A DNA stretch of 64,000 nucleotides from Chaunax sp. Z400 (taxonomy: Eukaryota; Chordata; Actinopteri; Lophiiformes; Chaunacidae): positions 23,202,729 to 23,266,728 of the forward strand of contig CM075202.1 in NCBI GenBank assembly GCA_037577475.1, given 5' to 3'. Below the pieces are notes generated by a model. It was not told where the DNA came from, searched no databases, and saw only the letters and a program-made list of their open reading frames with translations. How positions within the stretch are numbered: the stretch's first letter is position 1; each line of letters starts with the position of its first letter. A program made the translations under genes and the position numbers. Shown one piece after another: positions 40,901-52,764 of the stretch.

Positions 40901-42297
40901 TCATACAGTCATCATACAGTCATACAGTCATCATACAGTTATCATACAGTCATCATACAGTTATCATACAATCATCATACAGTCATCATACAGTTAACAT
41001 ACAATCATCATACAGTCATCATACAGTCATCATACAGTCATCATACAGTTATCATACAGTCATCATGAAGTTATCATAGAGTTATCATGCAGTTATCATG
41101 CAGTTATCATGCGGTCATCATAAAGTCATCATACAGTCATCATACAGTCATCATACAGTCATACAGTTATCATACAGTCATACAGTCATCATATAGTTAT
41201 CATACAGTCATACAGTTATCATACAGCCATACAGTCATCATACAGTCATACAGTTATCATACAGTTATCATACAGTCATCATACAGTCATCATACAGTTA
41301 TCATACAGTCATCATACAATCATCATACAGTCATCATACAGTTATCAAACAGTCATCATACAGTTATCAAACAATCATCATACAGTCATCATACAGTTAT
41401 CATACAATCATCATATAGTCATCACACATTCATCATAGTTATCATACAATCATCATACAATCATCATACAGTTATCATACAGTCATCATACAGTTATCAT
41501 ACAGTCATCATACAGTTATCATACAGTCATCAAACAGTCATACAGTCATCATACAGTCATCATTCAATCATCATACAGTCATCATACAGTCATCATACAG
41601 TCATACAGTCATCATAGAGTTATCATAGTTATCATACAATCGTCACACAATCATCATACATTCGTACAGTCGTACAGTCATTAAACAGTCATCATACAGT
41701 CATCAAACAGTCATACAGTCATCATACAGTCATACAGTCATGATACAGTTATCATACAATCATCATATTGTCATCATACAGTCATCATAGTTATCATACA
41801 ATCATACAATCATCATACAGTCATCATACAATTATCATACATTCATCATAGAATCATCATCATGTCATCATACAGTTATCTTACAGTCATCAAACAGTCA
41901 TACAGTCATCATATAGTTATCATACAGTCATCATACAGTTATCATACAGTCATCATACAGTCATACACTCATCATACAGTTATCATACAATCATCATACA
42001 GTCATCATACAGGCATCATTCAGTTATCATAGTTATCATACAATCATCATACAGTCATCATACAATCATCATGCAGTCATTAAACAGTCATCATACAGTC
42101 ATCGAATAGTCATACAGTCATCATACAGTTATCATACAATCATCGTATAGTCATCATACAGTCATCATACAGTCATCATACAATCATCATACAGTCATCA
42201 TTCAGTCATCATACAGTCATCATACAATCATCATACAGTCATCATACAGTCATCATACAGTCATCATACAATCATCATACAGTCATCATACAGTCAC
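28961..42297. repeat. 13.3-kb minisatellite, 11-bp unit (CATACAGTCAT) with higher-order duplications
   Basis: The base unit is an 11-mer, CATACAGTCAT, with the common variant CATACAGTTAT and occasional 8-bp units. Rarer variants (CATACGGTCAT, CATACAATCGT, CATAGTTTAAATA) act as landmarks. The landmark CGGTCATCATACAGTGATC is at 30886, 32327, 33289, 34774, 34969 and 35931, spaced 1441, 962, 1485, 195 and 962 bp. The segment 37345-37869 recurs at 39665-40189 (offset 2320) with identical translation; 39048 recurs at 40302 and 38365 at 40729. Because 3 x 11 = 33 bp, plus-strand frames up to 195 codons stay open (repeats of QSSYSHHTVII); they are not genes. Confidence 0.97.
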
Positions 42298-42618
42298 CTC
42301 TCTCATTCAGTCCTTGTCCACAGTGGACTCAAGATGTAAGACTTAATTTCACTGGCATTCAATCTTATCATCTTTAGCAATGAGCCAATCATTTATCTTG
42401 AAGAAGTAGTCCTTGGTGTTGCTCCAACTCATCACATCTGAGTCATTTACAGTGGATATGATGCAATTCCAGCCCCTTATACTGAACCTAACCATCTCAA
42501 GTAAATGCCTAACTAACTCTAACCATTAACCTAACCTAAACCTGCTATTATTCTAACCTTTGAAAGCAAGTCTTAACTTTCAAACAGCACTATGAAGTCA
42601 TGAGGATGAGCAAACAAA

Positions 42619-42676
<58 letters not shown>

Positions 42677-42998
42677 GTTATTTTTGTTCCCTGAAGTGCC
42701 AATTAGATGTGAGTCACAAACTTGATGATAAGAAAAGCTGTAGTAAAAACCATTGGTTGCTGTCATTTAACATCCACATCTCTTGTTATAGAAAACCAAA
42801 CAACCCACATACACAACAATATGGCGCCTGGGTACAGCAACAAATGATGTCACTCTACTGGAGCTCCTGTAACCCCCCACCCCAACATTACTGAAGCATT
42901 TACATTTCTGTGCACAGATCTGTCCACACTACCAGTAATCGTGGAGAAATAGTGTAATTTAATTGGTCCATTAAAATCTAAAGGTGAAGAAAGAAACT
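42298..42998. other. Intergenic with (CA)n at 42622-42672
   Basis: An approximately 51-bp CA microsatellite lies at 42622-42672, preceded by a short AAAC run. Nothing else recognised. Confidence 0.7.
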
Positions 42999-43742
42999 GT
43001 TAACGGTTTGAGTTTCCTTTTTTATTTTGATAGTTTATTTTCCTTTGTCGTCTTTACATTTCCTCCTCTATGATTTTCTGATTGTTCTCACCTGTGTCTC
43101 ATTAACCTCCTCTCCTCCTCCTGGTTTAAGATAAGCAAAGAAAAGCTTTGCTTTATTGTCCCCGTGGGGAAATTCTTTCTCTGCATTCTCTGAGGAACAG
43201 TAGGCTGCCTTTCCAGCACCCAGGGAGCAAACTGGGGTTCAGTATCTTTCCTCAAGAATACTTCAAGTTATAGACTTGCAGGAGCTGGGGATCGAACCAC
43301 CTGCCTTTTGATCTGTGAACGACTGCTCTACCTCCTGAGCCACAGCCACCAGACTTGCTCCTTGGATAAAGTTTGTTTTTCCCTGCTTTCTGGACTGCTG
43401 TTCTCTGTGTATGTTTTGGCCTGTTCAGACTGCTCCGTCTACCTGTACATTCTGTAACTTGATCACTGTACCTTCACTGTCTCTGTCTGATTGTGGGTCC
43501 TCACTCCTGCTGCTTTGAACAGAACAGAACAGACTGGCAAGCAACAGGAGGAAACACACAGTCTATAAACACAGGGGGAGGAGGACAAGGAGAAACAGGT
43601 GAGAACAACACATAGGTGAAAACATTCAGTCAATCATAGAGGAGGAAAAATGCAGAGGAAGTGTAAAGGTGAAAAGACGACAAAGGAAAAGAAACTATCA
43701 AAATTATCGAGGAAACAGTGAACTACACCCAAAACCATAACA
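42999..43742. mobile_element. Inverted-repeat (foldback/MITE-like) element with nested SINE
   Basis: The left arm (42999-43128) contains TTTTGATAGTTTATTTTCC, TTTGTCGTCTTTACA, TCCTCCTCTATGATT and GTTCTCACCTGTG. The right arm (43600-43742) contains their reverse complements in mirrored order: CACAGG-type AGGTGAGAACAAC, CAATCATAGAGGAGG, GTGTAAAGGTGAAAAGACG and GAAACTATCAAAATT. The arms are imperfect and of about 110-145 bp. The interior includes a SINE on the minus strand and a unique loop. No transposase frame; terminal duplications were not determined. Confidence 0.65.
43129..43352 (-). mobile_element. tRNA-derived SINE (minus), tail type 1
   Basis: On the minus strand it begins GTGGCTCAGGAGGTAGAGC, a pol III A-box region. 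About 30 bp on it has GGTGGTTCGATCCCCAGC, a B box, followed by GATACTGAACCCCAG and GCTCCCTGGGTGC. The tail is AATTTCCCCACGGGGACAAT followed by AAAGC. The head is the same family as the SINE at 45.7 kb, but the 3' tail differs, so at least two SINE subfamilies are present. It lies inside the inverted-repeat element. Confidence 0.82.
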
Positions 43743-44640
43743 GAAACAGTGGCACCAGCTTATTTAAAAAGTGCTTTTAATTGAATAATATTGCTAAATT
43801 CCATAATTCCAAGACAGAACACCAAAAACATGACCTCATTGTCCTGAGTTGTAGCTCCAGTCTTGTGATAGAGGAGGTGAGAGAGGGAGAAAATGTTCTT
43901 CTCCAGAACATTAGTTCATATAAAACCTATAATGACATTTATGTTGAAACAGTAGTTTACATGTTAACACGGTGGACACTGTTATGTGTGTGTTTGTTGT
44001 GCATACAATGTATTTAGCTTATTGAAACTAGTGGCCAGTGTTGCTTGGCCTACACAGACACACACACACACACTCTCTCTCTTCCTCTGTTCATAGTATG
44101 TATCCCCAGAGACATACACAGGTCATAGCTGTCAGCAGTCAGCCTAAAGAAGCGAGGCAGGAAGTGGCCAGATTTCCACCATTCCATGTGTGTTGTGTGT
44201 TTACACTGATGTTACAGCTACACCCATATGCTGCCGTTCATCTGTCCTCCAATATACTAAAAATAATTATACGGTTATTGTTAAAAATATTCATGGCGGA
44301 GATGTAACATTCCATAAAGTGATGTGCTGGGCTAACTGTTAATACATGTAACAAATCAGCAGCCCAGCTGAGCAGCTGTGTAGCTGCTTGTGTGTCAAAT
44401 ACTGTATATAATACAAAGCCTTTACAGTCTAGAGTCTGAGCAAAAGCAACAATTAGATCAGGAGACTATGATAGAATTGAAAAGGTATTGGTGGGTTTAC
44501 TTTTTTATGACTTTTTTCCATCTCTGACTTTCCCTGCCCTTCTACAGCAGGTTTTTTTTTAATTGTGTTTATTTACTATCCTATGGATAAGGACACTAAT
44601 ATTTTGCAAGAATTTTGTTTATTCCAAAGGAGATCTGCTG
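43743..44640. other. Intergenic, no gene seen
   Basis: A short (AC)n/(TC)n run lies near 44058-44090. Open frames at 43781-44307 lack recognisable domains. Confidence 0.5.
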
Positions 44641-44925
44641 GCCCTCAGGGAGAAGGGACATGCCTGTATTCGCCATCTTATCCCAGCGGAGCTGAGGCCG
44701 AAGTACTGAGGGTGCCAAGTTGGAGCTAAACTAGAAGCTAGGCTACCAGACAATGTACAGCGGTGGTACATCCATAGCTCGGTACTGATGAAGAATCTGA
44801 TAAAGAGCCAACGCAGTTACCGGGAGAACAGTCTGATCTCCCTCACTGAAACATGGCTAACCAGCTGCACACCAGGTGCTAACGTGGATCTACGGTTTCA
44901 TCACCATTGTCCTCCTTTTGAGATC
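44641..44925 (+). mobile_element. LINE endonuclease N-terminal fragment
   Basis: The text SLISLTETWLTSCTPGANVDL near 44834-44900 matches the start of APE endonucleases (CFTETWL...P...VDLPGF), including the catalytic Glu of ETW. The upstream KSQRSYRENS fits the region just before it. Earlier frames are broken. The rest of the element is absent, so this is an unusual 5'-part survivor. Confidence 0.6.
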
Positions 44926-45730
44926 ATCTCATCTCATCTCTGAAAATGTCAGAGACCATATAAAGTATGTGAGCTCTTTACTCTCACTGCAGAGATCAAC
45001 CACCATCTAACAGAGTTGGGAAATGATTTTGGTCTAAAATCACACACTGGGGCCAGTTTTGTCCAGTCTAAAGTGATCTGTGCGTAATTTAAACTGGTCT
45101 GCTTATCATGTGTGAGGAACAATGTGACACTCATTCATTTATCAGTGTTGTCACATAGCTGCTAACACCTTTGAAGCTAACATAATAGATGACATATTAT
45201 TTTTGTAATTTTGAAGACGATATGTAATTATTGTGTAAACATCAGGTCACATCTATGGCTGCCAAAATGCTTTAGAGGCTCTATACAAACACTTTATCTA
45301 TTGATTTGTAATTCTTTGAAATTGGTCATTATTTCTTGTTATTTTGCTCCATTAGAAATATTATGAGCCTCACCAAAGGCAGCTAAATAAACAAATTAAT
45401 CATTGTGTCAGACAGAATAAAATGATTATTACATGCTGAGTAAACTATGCTCATTAGTTAACCTGCTCTCATTGAGTCCACTGAGAAACAGTCCAGACCT
45501 GCTATGTGAACCATGGTGGAGATGACGAATCCTTCCTCTTCTCAAACCTCATGTACTCAGTGTAACGCCATACAGATTTAATCCTCAGGTGTTTTATTCT
45601 ATGGAAGCCCATGTTTGACAATATTTATGGTTGTCTTTATTCCAGCAATAGACACATAATGTGTTTGTATTCTATAATGTCCTCTTTGTTACTAGAGAAA
45701 CGAGTCTGCTTTACCCCGAGGGTTTTAAGC
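44926..45730. other. Intergenic, no gene seen
   Basis: A short CATCT run lies at about 44925-44940. No other feature recognised. Confidence 0.5.
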
Positions 45731-46052
45731 CGTGTCCAAAAATATAGAGCGGTCGTCCACTTATCAGAAGGTCGGTGGTTCGATCCCCAGCCCCTGCAGC
45801 CTACATGTCAAAGTGTCCTTGGGCAAGATACTGAACCCCAAATTGCTCCCAATGGCTGTTCCATTGGTGTGTGAGTGTTTGTGTGAATGGTTACTGCTCC
45901 CAATGAGCAGGTGGCTCCTTGCATGGTACGAACGCCACCACTGTATGAATGTTAGTGTGAATGGGTGAAAGCTGGCTTGTGTTGTAGAGCTCTTTGAGTG
46001 GTCAGTCAGACTAGAAAGGCGCTATATAAGTAGAGTCCATTTACCATGTACC
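45731..46052 (+). mobile_element. tRNA-derived SINE (plus), tail type 2, near full length
   Basis: The B-box stretch GGTCGGTGGTTCGATCCCC lies at about 45770-45788, preceded by GAGCGGTCGTCCAC. The body has GTGTCCTTGGGCAAGATACT, GAACCCCAAATTGCTCCCAA and TGTGTGAATGGGTGAAAGC, and the tail has GGCGCTATATAAGTAGAGTC followed by CATTTACCAT. The A box is eroded. A fish SINE transcribed by pol III and mobilised by a LINE; it encodes no protein. Confidence 0.85.
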
Positions 46053-46450
46053 ATTGAACTGACTTATAAAAATCATCTAAAAACATCTAATACAGTGCCT
46101 TGTATAAAAACTAAACATAAGACAACTTAAGAACAATTTAATCACGAACAAATAGGAGTTTTTATCTACCCACTACGGCCTAAGTTGAGAAGAACAACGA
46201 TTGGTTGTTACTGGGGGGAATCTGTACTGAAGGCCAGAAGGAAGAATTTGAAACTCAGAGTGCAGAGGGTGGGTGTTGTCAGACAGAATAGACTGGGCCT
46301 TGTGAATTGCCTGTCTGTTATACAGGTTATCTGGTGCGGCAGTGACCAAAATTTTGATGTTTCAGCTAAAACTGTAAGACATCAGCTCTGACTGTCCCAG
46401 CTCCTAGCGTTTTACTGTTGTTGCCCCTTCCTAGTGTTTCCTGTTTGTTA

Positions 46451-46454
<4 letters not shown>
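46053..46454. other. Intergenic, no gene seen
   Basis: One short plus-strand frame (46185-46391) is not recognised; no domain or repeat seen. Confidence 0.45.
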
Positions 46455-46524
<70 letters not shown>

Positions 46525-46527
46525 CCT
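46455..46527. repeat. (TC)n microsatellite
   Basis: About 30 TC dinucleotides with a few T insertions near the right end. Confidence 0.97.
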
Positions 46528-46849
46528 CATTTTGTGTGTATGCTGGGCATGGTCTTCTGGTTTCCCACCTGAGTACCTGCAGGTGTGCAGGTTCCACACC
46601 TGAGTATTAATATTAATCAAGCCTGTGCAGTAATGAGCCCCGGCTAATGCATCCAGACTCTGCCAGATCACTCAGCCACGCTTGTGGTTACCACAGCAAG
46701 CAACAAGCTGGCTCACCAGCTTGTTCTGCTCTGTTCTCAGCCTTCTTCAGTCAGTCTTTAGGTCTGAAATGTTACAACAGAGCAGTTTGGCCAGCATGGA
46801 CCCACCTGACACAGCCCCAGGAACCATAAACCTTCACAAAGCCATCTCC

Positions 46850-47470
46850 CGCCATGGAAAGTTATTAAGACAATACAAACAACACAACTGAATGTCTGTA
46901 GTTGTAGGTGACTTGTTCAGGGGTCAGTCGTCCTGTGTCGGAGAAGGGCTTTATAAGCCAAGACAGCATGGGGTGAGCTGGGTCACCAAACAGGTAATGT
47001 CCATCAATGCTGCATCATGCACACTACCTGGACAGCCAACACACACATCCCAGAAAAGAGCTTTGCCGTCCGCAACTGCTAGCAGAACAATTGAATGACA
47101 TCCTTTCCGATTGAAGTAGTCTGGAGCATGCTCCTCAGGTGCTACTGTTGGGATGTGGCTTTCATCTGTTGCACCTACACACTGTGGCACTCTCCATCGA
47201 TTCTGGAAGGAAGTGGCCATTTTTGCCTGCTTGTCAGCATCAGGACATGTACAGCGATATGGACAGGAAGAAGCAATATGATGACTGTATTCCTGAACAC
47301 AATTAAACACCATGCTCAGGCCTACCCCAAAAAGATGGCCGATGGATGAAAATTGCGATGGCTTATGGTTTGGCATACACAAACAATAATTGGTGTGCTA
47401 TGACATGCCTGATCTGACCGCCGATGCACTCAAACAACTCCCAGCACAGTAAATTTGTGTGATGGCGGGA
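46850..47470 (-). pseudogene. PIF/Harbinger-type transposase remnant (DDE_Tnp_4)
   Basis: Minus-strand remnant related to Harbinger nucleases and the HARBI1 family. In order: FSSIGHLFGVGLSMVFNCVQ (47350 leftwards), FQNRWRVPQCVGATDESHIP with the first catalytic Asp, APEEHAPDYFNRKGCHSIVL, then DGKALFWDVCVGCPGSVHDA with the second Asp near 47020. A frameshift at about 46985 moves the continuation (YLFGDPAHPMLSWLIKPFSD, then TGRLTPEQVT) to another frame. The C-terminal Glu region is unclear and the partner Myb-like protein is absent. Family GAIDGSH reads GATDESH here. Dead copy. Confidence 0.85.
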
Positions 47471-47704
47471 GTGTCCACACAACATGTGATGCCTTTCCAT
47501 CAGCCACAGAGTAACAGTAACGATAAAAATCAGTGTTTCATTAGTTTCTTAGTTCAACTGTAATGTGATCTTTATCAGTGTAGTTGGTGCTAGGTAGCTA
47601 GCTGAGGGCTAAGGCTAACAATGGCTACCATTTACATCTTACATCCAAACATAATTAAACATTAAACATTATGATTTGATATAGTGTGAGGTCAACGACA
47701 TAAT
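47471..47704. other. Short intergenic spacer
   Basis: No feature recognised between the Harbinger remnant and the next transposon. Confidence 0.5.
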
Positions 47705-50700
47705 CTACAACACTATTTCCAAAAAAGTTGGGATGCTGTGTAAAATGTAAATAAAGACACAATGTAATGATTTTCAAATCATTAAACCACATATGTAACT
47801 GAAAATAGAACAAAGACAACATTTCAAATGTTGAAACAGAAAATGTTATGTTTATTCAATGTTTTTGAAAATGATATCCTCATTTAGAATTTGATGCCAG
47901 CAACACGTTTCTAAAAAGTTGGGTCATGTTTCCCACTGTGTTTTATCACCTCTTCTTTTAACAACACTCTGTCAGCGCTTGGGAACTGAGGAGACCAGTT
48001 GATGTCATTTTAAAGTGGAATGTTTTCCATTCTTGTCTGATGTAGGATTTCAGCTGCTCCAGAGTTCAGGGTCTCATTTGTCCTATTTTACGTTTCATAA
48101 TGCTCCAAACATTTTTAATGGGTGACAAGTCTGGACTGCAGGCAGGTCAGTTTAGCACCTGACTCTTTTACGACGGAGCCATGCTGTTGTAATACCTGCA
48201 GAATGTGATTTGACATTGTCTTTCAAATGTTGACTCGTCAGACCACGAGACAGTTTTCCACTTCACTTCAGTCCATCTTAAATGAGCTCAGGCCCAGTGA
48301 AGGTGGGGCGTCTCTGGATCTGGTTTATACAAGTTTCCTCTTTGCATGGTAGAGTTTCACCTATCATTTGTGGATGCAGCGACAAACTGTGTTCACAGAC
48401 AATGTCTTTTGGAAGAAGTGTTCCTGAGCCCATGTAGTGATGTCCACTACAGAATCCTGTGTTTTTAATGCAGTGATATCCACTACAGAATCCTGTCTGT
48501 TCTTAATGCAGTGATGTCCACTACAGAATCCTGTCTGTTTAATGCAGTGATGTCCACTACAGAATTCTGTCTGTTTTTAATGCAGTGATGTCCACTACAG
48601 AATCCTGTCTGTTTTTAATACAGTGATGTCCACTACAGAATCCTGTCTGTTTTTAATACAGTGATGTCCACTACAGAATCCTGTCTGTTTTTAATGTAGT
48701 GATGTCCACTACAGAATCCTGTCTGTTTTTAATACAGAGATGTCCACTACAGAATCCTGTCTGTTTTTAATGCAGTGATGTCCACTACAGAATCCTGTCT
48801 GTTTTTAATACAGTGATGTCCACTACAGAATCCTGTCTGTTTTTAATACAGTGATGTCCACTACAGAATCCTGTCTGTTTTTAATACAGTGATGTCCACT
48901 ACAGAATCCTGTCTGTTTAATGCAGTGATGTTCACTACAGAATCCTGTCTGTTTTTACAGCAGTGATGTCCACTACAGAATCCTGTCTGTTTTTAATACA
49001 GTGATGTCCACTACAGAATCCTGTCTGTTTAATGCAGTGATGTCCACTACAGAATCCTGTCTGTTTAATGCAGTGATGTCCACTACAGAATCCTGTCTGT
49101 TTAATGCAGTGATGTCCACTACAGAATCCTGTCTGTTTAATGCAGTGATGTCCACTATAGAATCCCGTCTGTTTTTAATGCAGTGATGTCCACTATAGAA
49201 TCCCGTCTGTTTTTAATGCAGTGATGTCCACTACAGAATCCTGTCTGTTCTTAATTCAGTGATGTCCACTACAGAATCCTGTCTGTTTATAATGCAGTGA
49301 TGTCCACTACAGAATCCTGTCTGTTTAATGCAGTGATGTCCACTACAGAATCCTGTCTGTTCTTAATGCAGTGATGTCCACTACAGAATCCTGTCTGTTT
49401 TTAATGCAGTGATGTCCACTACAGAATCCTGTCTGTTTTTAATGCAGTGATGTCCACTACAGAATCCTGTCTGTTTTTAATGCAGTGATGTCCACTACAG
49501 AATCCTGTGTTTTTAATACAGTGATGTCCACTACAGAATCCTGTCTGTTTTTAATGTAGTGATGTCCACTACAGAATCCTGTGTTTTTAATACAGTGATG
49601 TCCACTACAGAATCCTGTCTGTTTTTAATGCAGTGATGTCCACTACAGAATCCTGTGTTTTTAATACAGTGATGTCCACTACAGAATCCTGTCTGTTTAA
49701 TGTAGTGATATCCACTACAGAATCCTGTCTGTTTATAATGCAGTGATGTCCACTACAGAATCCTGTCTGTTTTTAATGTAGTGATGTCCACTACAGAATC
49801 CTGTCTGTTTTTAATGCAGTGATGTCCACTACAGAATCCTGTCTGTTCTTAATGCAGTGATGTCCACTACAGAATCCTGTCTGTTTTTAATGCAGTGATG
49901 TCCACTACAGAATCCTGTCTGTTTTTAATGCAGTGATGTCCACTACAGAATCCTGTCTGTTTTTAATACAGTGATGTCCACTACAGAATCCTGTCTGTTT
50001 TTAATACAGTGATATCCACTACAGAATCCTGTCTGTTTTTAATGCAGTGATGTCCACTACAGAATCCTGTCTGTTTTTAATGCAGTGATGTCCACTACAG
50101 AATCCTGTCTGTTTTTAATGCAGTGATGTCCACTACAGAATCCTGTCTGTTTTTAATGTAGTGATGTCCACTACAGAATCCTGTCTGTTTTTAATACAGT
50201 GATATCCACTACAGAATCCTGTCTGTTTTTAATGCAGTGATGTCCACTACAGAATCCTGTCTGTTTTTAATGCAGTGATGTCCACTACAGAATCCTGTCT
50301 GTTTTTAATACAGTGATGTCCACTACAGAATCCTGTCTGTTTTTAATGTAGTGATGTCCACTACAGAATCCTGTCTGTTTTTAATGCAGTGATGTCCACT
50401 ACAGAATCCTGTCTGTTTTTAATGTAGTGATGTCCACTACAGAATCCTGTCTGTTTTTAATACAGTGATGTCCACTACAGAATCCTGTCTGTTTTTAATC
50501 CAGTGATGTCCACTACAGAATCCTGTCTGTTTTTAATACAGTGATGTCCACTACAGAATCCTGTCTGTTCTTAATGCAGTGATGTCCACTACAGAATCCT
50601 GTCTGTTCTTAATGTAGTGATATCCACTACAGAATCCTGTCTGTTTTTAATGCAGTGTCGTCTGAAGGCCTGAAGATCACGGCCATCCAATATTGGTTTT

Positions 50701-51230
50701 CAGCCTTGTCCCTTGGTGCAGAGATTTCTTCAGATTCTCTGAATCTTTTAATGATATTGTTACTGTAGACAATGAATTCCACAAATTCTTTGTGATTTTA
50801 CATTGACAAACATTATTCTTTAATTTTTGCACTATTTTCCAGTGCAGTCTGTCACAGAATGGTGAACCCCTCCCTATCTTTACTTCAGAAAGACTCTCTG
50901 GTGCTCTTTTCATGCCCAGTCATGTTATCCTGTTACCAGTTAACCTCATTGATGTTGCGATTTTCCACCAGGTGTTTTCTTTTAGCATTTCACAACTTTT
51001 ACAGTCTTTTGTTGCCACTTTCCCAACTTTTTTGAAATGTGTTGCTGGCATCAAATTTAAAATGGGCATATAATTTTCCAAAAATAATGAAACTCTTTTT
51101 CAACATTTGGTATGTTGTGTTTGTGCTATTTTTTATTAAATATGGGGTTTAATGTTTTACAAATGATCACATTCCTTTTCTATTTACATTTTAGAGAGCG
51201 TCCCAACTTTTTTGGAAACGGGTGTGTAAA
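47705..51230. mobile_element. DNA transposon with ~210-bp terminal inverted repeats
   Basis: The left end CTATTTCCAAAAAAGTTGGG (47713) mirrors the right end CCCAACTTTTTTGGAAACGG (51201). Subterminally, TTTGATGCCAGCAACACGTT (47890) mirrors GTGTTGCTGGCATCAAATTT (51040). The inverted arms thus span roughly 47705-47925 and 51022-51230. The interior without its minisatellite is only about 1.3 kb and lacks a long frame, so this is probably a non-autonomous member of a widespread teleost family. I recognise the end sequence as common in fish genomes but will not assign a superfamily. The minisatellite at 48434-50657 lies inside it. Confidence 0.82.
48434..50657. repeat. Minisatellite, 34-38-bp unit, inside the DNA transposon
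   Basis: About 59 copies of a unit of the form GTGATGTCCACTACAGAATC + CTGTCTGTTTTTAATGCA. Lengths of 38, 36 and 34 bp come from T-run and CTG loss. Short frames on both strands (for example VDITALNRQDSV on the minus strand) exist where runs of 36-bp units occur and are artefacts. Flanking transposon sequence continues on both sides (CCTGAGCCCATGTAGTGATG left; TGCAGTGTCGTCTGAAGGCC right). Confidence 0.96.
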
Positions 51231-52764
51231 ATAAAATAATACTGTACCTTACTGTACTGTGTTATTTCAAATAGTAAATGTATGTCATATAGTTGGAATA
51301 GATCAGAAGACTTTAAGAACGGCAGGAGCCAAGAAGATGATTTACATGAAACGGTTTGTATACTGTTTGTATTGAATTGGATTTAGTTAAAGGTTACTTA
51401 ACACATGGGACCCAAATCATATATTCAGTTAAGGACTAATAATAAATTAAATTAAATAAGATTGAATTGTGTGCACTTATATATAGATATAGTAAAAAAA
51501 TCAAATCAAATCTGGGTCTTTTTGATTGTCCCTGATGTCCAGTTCAAACCAGCCGGTTATGGTTAAAGTCAGTGGATATGACTGAAATTCATCCACTGTG
51601 TGTGAGAGGACAGTTTGTTTCCTACTACACTTCAGGTACATGGGGAAACCTATGACCTATGAATAAGGTCAAAATTAAATTGAACTTACACTATAAATGT
51701 TACCTAACACAGCATAAAATGTTGACATGAAATCTGTTGTACAATCATCTAAATTAATATATTCACTATGCACAATGGCAACCATGACCATTATGAAATC
51801 AAATAGATTTGTTTCAGAGAGGTAGTACATATTGCAAGAAGTCAGTAATGGCTAATGGGAATTATAATTAACAATTATGAAGTCAGTCAAATGTACCTAA
51901 GGTGCACATTTAAATTTAGCTGAACTTCTCACAGCTATAAGAAATACAAGTGCTACCAGAAACCTTACTGGCATCAACTTACAGCATAAATGTACACACT
52001 GATGCAACTATAGAACAATACAAAACAGAAAAGTCTTATTAAAATACAGTTCATTGAACAAGTGTGTATATCATTTTTTGTATACAAACTCTTTTCTACA
52101 GTTTTCTTCACTTTTCTAGACAGCTAATACAATTAGTTACAGTTACCTAATTAGCATTTCTGCTATAATAATAAGCATAATAATACTTTCAATAATTTAT
52201 TGCCCATGAATTTACTACAATGCTTACCACAGAATCAACATGTGTCACTCGTATCAGCTATAACAATAAATGTGCCCTTTCACTTTATCAAAGAAAACTC
52301 ACATAGTGGCGCGTGGGACAAACGATCTCATTGGTCAATATGCTATGGTATCTGATTAACAATTGGTTGCTCATCAAGGTCAATAATACCCAATTATCTA
52401 CATGTATTAACATTAATAATAAAACACTTCATTTAAACAATTAAATATTATTCAATTAATAATTTAATTTAAATGTAGTTCATTTTATTTAACAATTTAA
52501 ATACAGACAATGTTGGTGAGCCAACATGGAAATATGGATTCAGTCTTGTTACTGTAATGTAGAAAACATAGTGGGTGGAGATATTTCACTGAGACACTGA
52601 CGTAGGAAGGAGCTGATCCGATGGGAGAAAATCTAACAGTTAGAAGCAGCTGTAGCCTATAAAGTTCTCCAAGTATCTCAGCTGAAGATGTTTTAGAAAA
52701 CAAAATAGTGACCTGGTGTAAGAAGGCACAGAGAGCTGGTCATTCATTTGTATTTACGTTGCTG
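51231..52764. other. Intergenic, no gene seen
   Basis: A/T-rich sequence without recognisable gene or element. Confidence 0.5.

Noticed and set aside
28961..42297. Long plus-strand frames of 100-195 codons reading QSSYSHHTVII repeats
   Set aside because: An 11-bp tandem unit automatically gives an 11-codon open repeat; the frames start and stop at unit variants and have no other coding evidence.
28961..42297. Possible CRISPR-like array
   Set aside because: Units are contiguous 8/11-mers without unique spacers, and the context is a eukaryotic genome.
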